Shown here: positions 58,503 to 64,000 of the stretch, one piece after another
How positions within the stretch are numbered: the stretch's first letter is position 1
Layout of the letters: each line of letters begins with the position of its first letter
Assembly: GCF_019880635.1 (NCBI RefSeq)
Contig: NZ_JAINVX010000001.1
Coordinates: forward strand, 1,468,001-1,532,000
DNA: 64,000 nt
Direction: 5' to 3'
DNA from: Hanstruepera marina
GTDB taxonomy: Bacteria; Bacteroidota; Bacteroidia; Flavobacteriales; Flavobacteriaceae
Position numbers and translations under genes: made by a program
Notes under the pieces: model-generated
Seen by the model: the letters and a program-made list of their open reading frames with translations, nothing else
What the model was told of the DNA's origin: nothing
Database searches by the model: none

Positions 58503-61500
58503 ATGCTACATAAACTCTCCAAAATTCTCTTTTCTACACGTCTTACAGCCTTTTTATTTATTGCTTTTGCAGCAGCCATGGCAATAGGTACTTTTATGGA
58601 TGCAGGTCAAGAAACATCTCCAACACCATATACCAGAAATTTAATTTATAACACCTGGTGGTTTGAAGCTATTATGCTCATGTTTGTTGTTAACTTTATT
58701 GGGAACATTAAGCGTTACCGATTGTGGTGTAAGGAGCAATGGGCTACCCTTACGTTACACTTATCATTTATACTCATTATTATAGGCGCTGGTATCACCA
58801 GATATATTGGCTTTGAAGGTATGATGGCTATTCGCGAAGGCGATACAGAACATGTTTTTTTATCTCAAAAAACGTATATATCTGCTTATATAGATGGTGA
58901 TTATGAAATTAATGGTGTTCCTCAACGCCGAATAGTAGAGCAGGAGGTTGATTTTTCTCCACGATTGGAAAATGATTTTAAGCACATAGCGGACTATAAT
59001 GGTCAGGAAGTTGTTTTTGAATTGGAAAAGTTCATCGCTGGCGCAGAAAAGGATATCGTGCCAGACGACCAAGGCGAAGAATATCTTAAACTTGTTGAAG
59101 CGGGTGGTGGTGCTCCACATAACCATTTTTTAAAATCAGGTGAAGTTCAAAGTATTCATAATATTTTATTCTCGTTAAATAATGAGACATCTGGTGCAGT
59201 AAATATTACTTACAAAAATGGAGAGCTTAATATAAACTCACCCTTTGAAGGCGAGTATATGACTATGGCTACTGGCAATACAGGTAAATTGGTTAAAGAT
59301 AGTATTCAGCCATTAGTATTGCGTTCACGATATATTATTGGGAACATGCAAATGGTATTTCCTAAACCTGTAATTAAAGGGAAATTTGATATTGTAAAAA
59401 AATCGCAATTATTACGAGGTGATGAAGATGGCGTTGTCTTAAAAGTTTCGTCTAATGGAGAAACCAAAAGCGTAAAGCTTTTAGGAGGTCAAGGCTATAG
59501 CAAACCTTTTGAGCAAGTAACAGTTGGTGGATTGGATATAGCTGTCAAGTATGGTTCAAAAATATTAGAGCTTCCATTCAGTATTAAATTAAACGATTTT
59601 ATTGCAGACAAATATCCTGGAACTGAAAACAGTTATTCGGCCTTTGCCAGTGAGGTAACGGTTATTGATAAAGAAAAAGGCGATTTCAACTATCGTATTT
59701 TTATGAACAATATTTTAGATCACAGAGGGTATCGCTTTTTTCAATCGGGTTTTGATCCTGATGAAAAAGGAACAAAGTTATCTGTAAATCATGATATGCT
59801 AGGGACCTGGACAACTTATATTGGTTACTTTTTATTGTATTTGGGTTTAATGGCCATCCTGTTTGATAAAAATACACGTTTCGGTAATCTAAAACGTTTA
59901 CTGGAAAAGGTAAAAGCCAATAAAGTTAAGGCTGCTGCTGTTGTATTATTCTTGTTAAGCTTTCAAGGTATTGCGCAAACACATGCCGTAGACGACGGTC
60001 ATGACCATAGCTCACCTTCTAAAGCGCAGATAGATTCTATTTTGCGAGCCAATATAACACCAAAAGCACATGCCGATAAATTTGGACATTTGGTTATTCA
60101 AGATGTTGGTGGCCGTATGATGCCTGTCAACACTTTTGCATCAGAAATGTTGCGCAAGTTAAGTAAGCATGATGCTTATGAGGATTTTGATGCCAATCAA
60201 GTATTCTTATCCATACAAGAAAGTCCAATGCTTTGGTACAATGTGCCCATTATATATCTAAAACCTAAAAAAGGGGATTCCATTAGAAAGATAATTGGAG
60301 TTGAAACTGATCAAAAATATATAGCTCTAGTTGACTTTTTTACACCTGAAGGAAATTATAAACTAGCACCTTATTTAGAAGAAGCCTATAAAGCTCAAAT
60401 ACCTAACGGATTTCAAAAAGAATTTAAAGAAACCGATCAACGAGTTAATTTGTTGTACAATACAATAGACGGCTATGCGCTGCGTATATTTCCCATTCCT
60501 GATGATGAAAACAACAAATGGATTTCTTCTATTGAATTTAGACGCGAAGGCTATCGCGAAAAAATTCAGGATTCACTATATGCCAATTTCATAAATAATG
60601 GTTTTAGCGCGTATTTGTTTTCTTTGAATACGGCCAAGCAATCTGGGGACTTTAATCAGGCCGATGAAATTTTAGAATCGTTTACTAAAACGCAACGTAA
60701 GTATGGTAGCAAGGTTATGCTTTCTGAAAAGAAGATACAAACAGAAATAGCCTATAATAAATACGACATTTTCAAGAAGTTGTTTAGTTGGTATATGTAT
60801 GCCGGATCACTGATGTTTGTATTTCTAATTATTCAAATATTTAACCATAGAAACAAAGCATTGAATCTTGCAGTTAAATTTTTTAAATGGATAATTGTAG
60901 GGCTGTTTTTATTACATACATTAGGGTTAATAGCACGTTGGTACATATCGGGTCATGCACCTTGGAGTGATGCTTACGAATCTATGATTTACGTGGCTTG
61001 GGCAACTATGTTTTTTGGTTTGGCCTTTGGAAGAAAAAGTGATTTAACCATTGCTTCTACAGCATTTGTAACGTCTATGATTTTAATGGTTGCCCATTGG
61101 AATTGGATGGATCCTGCCATTGCCAATCTTCAACCAGTTTTAGATAGTTATTGGCTAATGATACACGTAGCCGTAATTGTAGCGAGTTATGGACCATTTA
61201 CATTGGGAATGATATTAGGGCTTGTGGCACTTTTACTTATGATTTTCACCAATAAAGATAATAAAGAACGTTTGTTGCTTAATATAAAAGAGTTAACCAT
61301 TATTAATGAAATGGCATTAACCGTTGGTTTGGTTATGCTTACCATTGGTAACTTTTTAGGCGGTATGTGGGCCAACGAAAGTTGGGGACGTTATTGGGGT
61401 TGGGATCCTAAAGAAACTTGGGCATTAATTAGTATCATGATTTACGCCTTTGTAATACATATGCGTTTGGTGCCTGGATTGAGAGGTAGATTCGGATTCA

Positions 61501-61694
61501 ACTTGGCATCCATTATTGCGTTTTCAAGTATTATGATGACATACTTTGGCGTGAATTTCTATTTAGCTGGATTACATAGTTATGCCAGTGGAGACCAGAT
61601 TGTTAGTGTAAAGTTTATAGCCATAGCATTTGGAATAGTAGGCATAATAGGATTGTTAGCCTATAGAAAATACGCGAAATACTACAAGAAATAA
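58503..61694 (+). CDS. ccsBA: Fused cytochrome c synthase CcsBA, copy 2
   Basis: A 1063-residue ResB-CcsA fusion, clearly paralogous to the copy at 12484: both share LTLHLSFILIIIGAGITRYIGFEGMMAIREG-type sequence near residue 90-120, the ASEVTVID and FFQSGFD blocks, and the WWD motif WGRYWGWDPKETWAL near residue 960. The N-terminus has a TFMD in place of TFIE. This copy lacks nearby multihaem genes and is therefore the likely housekeeping synthase for respiratory cytochromes. A short His-rich loop (VDDGHDHS) is found near 500, as a shorter version in copy 1 is not. Confidence 0.93.
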   Translation: MLHKLSKILFSTRLTAFLFIAFAAAMAIGTFMDAGQETSPTPYTRNLIYNTWWFEAIMLMFVVNFIGNIKRYRLWCKEQWATLTLHLSFILIIIGAGITRYIGFEGMMAIREGDTEHVFLSQKTYISAYIDGDYEINGVPQRRIVEQEVDFSPRLENDFKHIADYNGQEVVFELEKFIAGAEKDIVPDDQGEEYLKLVEAGGGAPHNHFLKSGEVQSIHNILFSLNNETSGAVNITYKNGELNINSPFEGEYMTMATGNTGKLVKDSIQPLVLRSRYIIGNMQMVFPKPVIKGKFDIVKKSQLLRGDEDGVVLKVSSNGETKSVKLLGGQGYSKPFEQVTVGGLDIAVKYGSKILELPFSIKLNDFIADKYPGTENSYSAFASEVTVIDKEKGDFNYRIFMNNILDHRGYRFFQSGFDPDEKGTKLSVNHDMLGTWTTYIGYFLLYLGLMAILFDKNTRFGNLKRLLEKVKANKVKAAAVVLFLLSFQGIAQTHAVDDGHDHSSPSKAQIDSILRANITPKAHADKFGHLVIQDVGGRMMPVNTFASEMLRKLSKHDAYEDFDANQVFLSIQESPMLWYNVPIIYLKPKKGDSIRKIIGVETDQKYIALVDFFTPEGNYKLAPYLEEAYKAQIPNGFQKEFKETDQRVNLLYNTIDGYALRIFPIPDDENNKWISSIEFRREGYREKIQDSLYANFINNGFSAYLFSLNTAKQSGDFNQADEILESFTKTQRKYGSKVMLSEKKIQTEIAYNKYDIFKKLFSWYMYAGSLMFVFLIIQIFNHRNKALNLAVKFFKWIIVGLFLLHTLGLIARWYISGHAPWSDAYESMIYVAWATMFFGLAFGRKSDLTIASTAFVTSMILMVAHWNWMDPAIANLQPVLDSYWLMIHVAVIVASYGPFTLGMILGLVALLLMIFTNKDNKERLLLNIKELTIINEMALTVGLVMLTIGNFLGGMWANESWGRYWGWDPKETWALISIMIYAFVIHMRLVPGLRGRFGFNLASIIAFSSIMMTYFGVNFYLAGLHSYASGDQIVSVKFIAIAFGIVGIIGLLAYRKYAKYYKK

Positions 61695-61704
61695 ATTTAG
61701 AAAC

Positions 61705-62076
61705 TTAAAGCTTTATAGGCTGCTTATCTAAGTTAAGGTCATCCAACATGTCTTGGGTGAACTTATAATGGCCACGACGTGTAATGATTCTAAACTTGTG
61801 GTCTTTCATTCGGGTTAAAACATCTAGAAAACGCCATTTAGACTTCAAAAGAATAGGCTCTTCTGATTTTAAACTCAATTCAAAATAATGCTTTCTTCCA
61901 GCTTTTTCAGCAACAATGTCTGGAGTTATAACAATATCACTGCCTTTCTTGTGGTAAGATTTAGGTGTTTCGTAACCTTCAATATCGGCTTTAATATTGT
62001 CGTAACCTAAATTCTCTAAATAGCTTAAAGATTCTTGAATAAAATCTGAATTTTCGTTTTTGTCTAGTGTAGTCAT
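61705..62076 (-). CDS. Hypothetical protein
   Basis: A 123-residue cytosolic protein, rich in charged residues, with no signal peptide. The centre (GSDIVITPDIVAEKAGRKHYFELSLK) has a pattern vaguely like a PD-(D/E)xK nuclease fold, and the end (RIITRRGHYKFTQDMLDDLNL) is predicted helical. I would not assign a function on that. It is convergent with the second ccsBA, with 10 bp between. Confidence 0.65.
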   Translation of the reverse strand: MTTLDKNENSDFIQESLSYLENLGYDNIKADIEGYETPKSYHKKGSDIVITPDIVAEKAGRKHYFELSLKSEEPILLKSKWRFLDVLTRMKDHKFRIITRRGHYKFTQDMLDDLNLDKQPIKL

Positions 62077-62308
62077 GTTGTAAAGTTAATTAAATTTTCT
62101 TGAAATTCAAAAGACACAAACGTAAAACATTGATTTGTAATTCATTAAATTAGTTGATTCGTACTTTTTGAAATTTAAGTTTAATTCTCCATATTTGTAA
62201 CGCCTATGATTGTTTAATATAAATTATCGTTTTCAGTCATTTTATCAATGACACACTTATGATGGATATCTTCATGTCCTGGTTTGTTTATATTAAATAA
62301 TTTCAAAA

Positions 62309-63715
62309 ATGTCACAGAATACAATATCACTTAAACAATTTTTTAAATATTTTAAAATTGCGGTTTCAGGTAAAGAACAGGATTTTACTTCAGGAAGCAT
62401 ACGGCGTGCTGTTTTTATGCTCTCTATTCCTATGATTCTTGAAATGCTTATGGAGTCTATTTTTGCATTGGTAGACATCATGTATGTTTCCCAAGTTAGC
62501 GTAAATGCCGTTGCTACAATAGGTTTAACAGAGTCAGTTATTACCTTGGTTTATGCCGTTGCGATTGGCTTGAGTATGGCAGCAACAGCAGTAGTGGCTA
62601 GACGAATTGGGGAAAAAGATGTTAAGGGCGCTTCCCAGGCTACAGTTCAAGTTATCATATTAGGTGTTGCCGTTGCAGCAATTATTAGCGCAATAGGGAT
62701 AATTTATCCAAAGGAATTATTGTCTCTTATGGGCGCCGAAACCGATTTGATTGAGGAAGGGTATGGCTATACAAAGGTTTTACTTGGCGGTAATGTTACC
62801 ATCATGCTACTTTTTTTAATAAATGCGGTTTTTCGAGGTGCAGGAAATGCTTCAATAGCTATGTGGACCTTAATCTTATCAAACGGATTGAATATTATTT
62901 TAGATCCTATTTTTATTTTTGGTTTTGGGCCGGTTCCTGCTTTTGGAGTAGAAGGAGCTGCTATAGCGACTACAATTGGCAGGGGGACGGCTGTATTATT
63001 TCAGTTAATTATTCTTTTTTACGGTTACGGAAAAATTAAAATAGGCATTCGCGATTTGATTATCAGAACACAGGTTATGTTCAATTTAATTCGGGTTTCA
63101 TTGGGCGGAATCGGACAGTTTTTAATAGGAACATCAAGTTGGGTATTTCTTATGCGTATTATGAGTGAATTTGGCAGCGAGGTTTTGGCTGGATATACTA
63201 TTGCTATTCGCGTTATGATGTTCACGTTAATGCCGGCTTGGGGAATGAGCAATGCGGCAGCAACACTTGTTGGTCAAAATTTAGGTGCAGAAAAGCCAGA
63301 GCGGGCATCACAATCGGTTTGGAAAACAGGCAAATACAATGCCTATTTTATGGCTTTGGTGTCTGTGGTATATTTAGTCTTTGCTCCTCAAATTATATTG
63401 TTGTTTAATGATACACCAGATGTTGTAAAGTATGGAAGTCTTTGCTTACGTGTTATTGCAGCCGGTTATATTTTCTATGGCTATGGTATGGTGGTTATTA
63501 ATGCCTTTAATGGTGCAGGCGATACCAAAACACCTACCTATATAAATTTTGTGTGCTTTTGGTTAATACAACTGCCCTTTGCCTATATAGTAGCTGTTAC
63601 TTTAGATTTTGGACCAATTGGAGTTTTTGGAGCCATTACCTTGGTAGAAATTCTGATTGCCATTATTGGGATTATTTGGTTTAAAAAAGGGTATTGGAAG
63701 TCTGTAAAAGTATAG
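62309..63715 (+). CDS. MATE family efflux transporter
   Basis: A 468-residue multidrug/toxin extrusion protein with 12 membrane helices in two related halves. Family features are the SIPMILEMLMESIFALVDIMYVSQV-type first helix (quoted in part as MILEMLMESIFALVDIMYVS), GAGNASIAMWTLILSNGLNI, and the second-half RVSLGGIGQFLIG and WGMSNAAATLVGQNLGA. It should exchange cationic compounds for sodium or protons. The preceding 232 bp is non-coding, with no clear promoter box that I can place. Confidence 0.93.
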   Translation: MSQNTISLKQFFKYFKIAVSGKEQDFTSGSIRRAVFMLSIPMILEMLMESIFALVDIMYVSQVSVNAVATIGLTESVITLVYAVAIGLSMAATAVVARRIGEKDVKGASQATVQVIILGVAVAAIISAIGIIYPKELLSLMGAETDLIEEGYGYTKVLLGGNVTIMLLFLINAVFRGAGNASIAMWTLILSNGLNIILDPIFIFGFGPVPAFGVEGAAIATTIGRGTAVLFQLIILFYGYGKIKIGIRDLIIRTQVMFNLIRVSLGGIGQFLIGTSSWVFLMRIMSEFGSEVLAGYTIAIRVMMFTLMPAWGMSNAAATLVGQNLGAEKPERASQSVWKTGKYNAYFMALVSVVYLVFAPQIILLFNDTPDVVKYGSLCLRVIAAGYIFYGYGMVVINAFNGAGDTKTPTYINFVCFWLIQLPFAYIVAVTLDFGPIGVFGAITLVEILIAIIGIIWFKKGYWKSVKV

Positions 63716-63751
63716 GCATAATTTGTAAATTAGTAGCATAATTTAAAAGTT

Positions 63752-64000
63752 ATGGCAAAGAAAGCTTATGGGCTGAATACGATCTGTACGCATATTGGAG
63801 AAATTCAAGACGAACAGTTTAAAGGCTCGGTTTCACCAATATATATGTCTACATCATATCAATTTGAAGATGTTGATATCAAACGCTACCCCAGATACTT
63901 TAACACACCCAACCAAGAGTTTTTAGCAAAAAAAATGGCAGCTTTAGAACATGCTGAAGCAGCATTAATATTTGGATCGGGTATGGCTGCTTTAAGCGCG
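63752..64000 (+). CDS. Cystathionine gamma-synthase/beta-lyase family PLP enzyme (5' part only)
   Basis: The first 83 residues of a Cys/Met-metabolism PLP enzyme, MAKKAYGLNTICTHIGE, followed by GSVSPIYMSTSYQFEDVD and ending in ALIFGSGMAALSA. The family includes cystathionine gamma-synthase, cystathionine beta- and gamma-lyases and methionine gamma-lyase. The N-terminal dimer loop and the start of the PLP domain fit, but the catalytic lysine is beyond the window, so the exact enzyme cannot be named. It follows the MATE gene by 36 bp. Confidence 0.88.
   Translation, partial: MAKKAYGLNTICTHIGEIQDEQFKGSVSPIYMSTSYQFEDVDIKRYPRYFNTPNQEFLAKKMAALEHAEAALIFGSGMAALSA

Noticed and set aside
61705-62076. 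Restriction nuclease of PD-(D/E)xK type
   Set aside because: The resemblance is only to a short stretch; the exact catalytic spacing (ExK) is missing and no methylase gene is near.
62251-62275. ATGACACA...CATGTCC as a further copy of the small-RNA dyad
   Set aside because: The arms are too far apart and do not match the 17-bp spacing, and no promoter box follows at 22 bp.
1-64000. Prophage, insertion sequence or integrative element
   Set aside because: No transposase, integrase, phage structural or conjugation gene is seen, and the flanks show no target-site duplication.

Overview
The window is AT-rich, gene-dense chromosomal DNA from a member of the Bacteroidota, almost certainly a (probably marine) Flavobacteriaceae. 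The evidence is a set of lineage-typical families (DUF4290, DUF4294, a Lacal_2735-type small protein, DUF2911, TIGR03643, a type IX secretion C-terminal domain, fused CcsBA haem lyases), promoters with the Bacteroidota minus-7 box TAnnTTTG, little sign of Shine-Dalgarno sites, and several TTG starts. No prophage, insertion sequence, integrase or CRISPR array was seen.

Layout. 1-7247: acyl-CoA carboxylase subunits, a PrsW-like protease, a Nudix hydrolase, an M42 peptidase, a hemolysin III protein and a patatin/outer-membrane fusion. 7248-7999: a small lipoprotein gene flanked by two candidate small RNAs, each with a GACA/TGTC dyad 22 bp upstream of a minus-7 box and an intrinsic terminator. 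8000-12302: a sulfite-oxidation operon (molybdenum sulfite dehydrogenase, monohaem cytochrome c, lipoprotein rhodanese, membrane hydroxylase) and a divergent membrane protein. 12484-23203: a fused CcsBA cytochrome c synthase facing a compact six-gene operon that encodes a b-type membrane cytochrome, a membrane-tethered iron-sulfur flavoprotein, 23-haem and 16-haem c-type cytochromes, an outer-membrane beta-barrel and an OB-fold lipoprotein. Together these look like an electron conduit from the inner membrane to the cell surface. 23204-23899 is non-coding, with a long perfect inverted repeat, a tetranucleotide microsatellite and other repeat-like units, followed by tRNA-Met.

24147-34502 is mostly housekeeping: HU proteins, Fmt, RecQ, MurA (with Asp instead of the fosfomycin-target Cys), and a secreted VCBS/ASPIC protein with a type IX sorting tail. 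34583-46366 is a light and photo-oxidative-stress island of two tandem operons holding three photolyase/cryptochrome genes, GTP cyclohydrolase I, TspO, a glutathione peroxidase, a UbiB-like kinase, DUF2256 and a TetR-like regulator. Both operons start from promoters sharing the same roughly 48-bp motif, which implies one regulon.

46450-64000 holds secreted proteins, an XRE regulator with a membrane partner and operator-like dyads, a sodium:solute symporter with a 33-residue membrane microprotein, a PIG-L deacetylase, CorA, a small MscS channel, Maf, a UbiA-family prenyltransferase, a KdsC-like phosphatase, a DUF2520 protein, a truncated haemoglobin, a second CcsBA, a MATE transporter and the start of a cystathionine-synthase-type enzyme. 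The strongest candidates for undescribed biology are the twin small-RNA loci, the multihaem conduit operon and the shared promoter motif of the light island.
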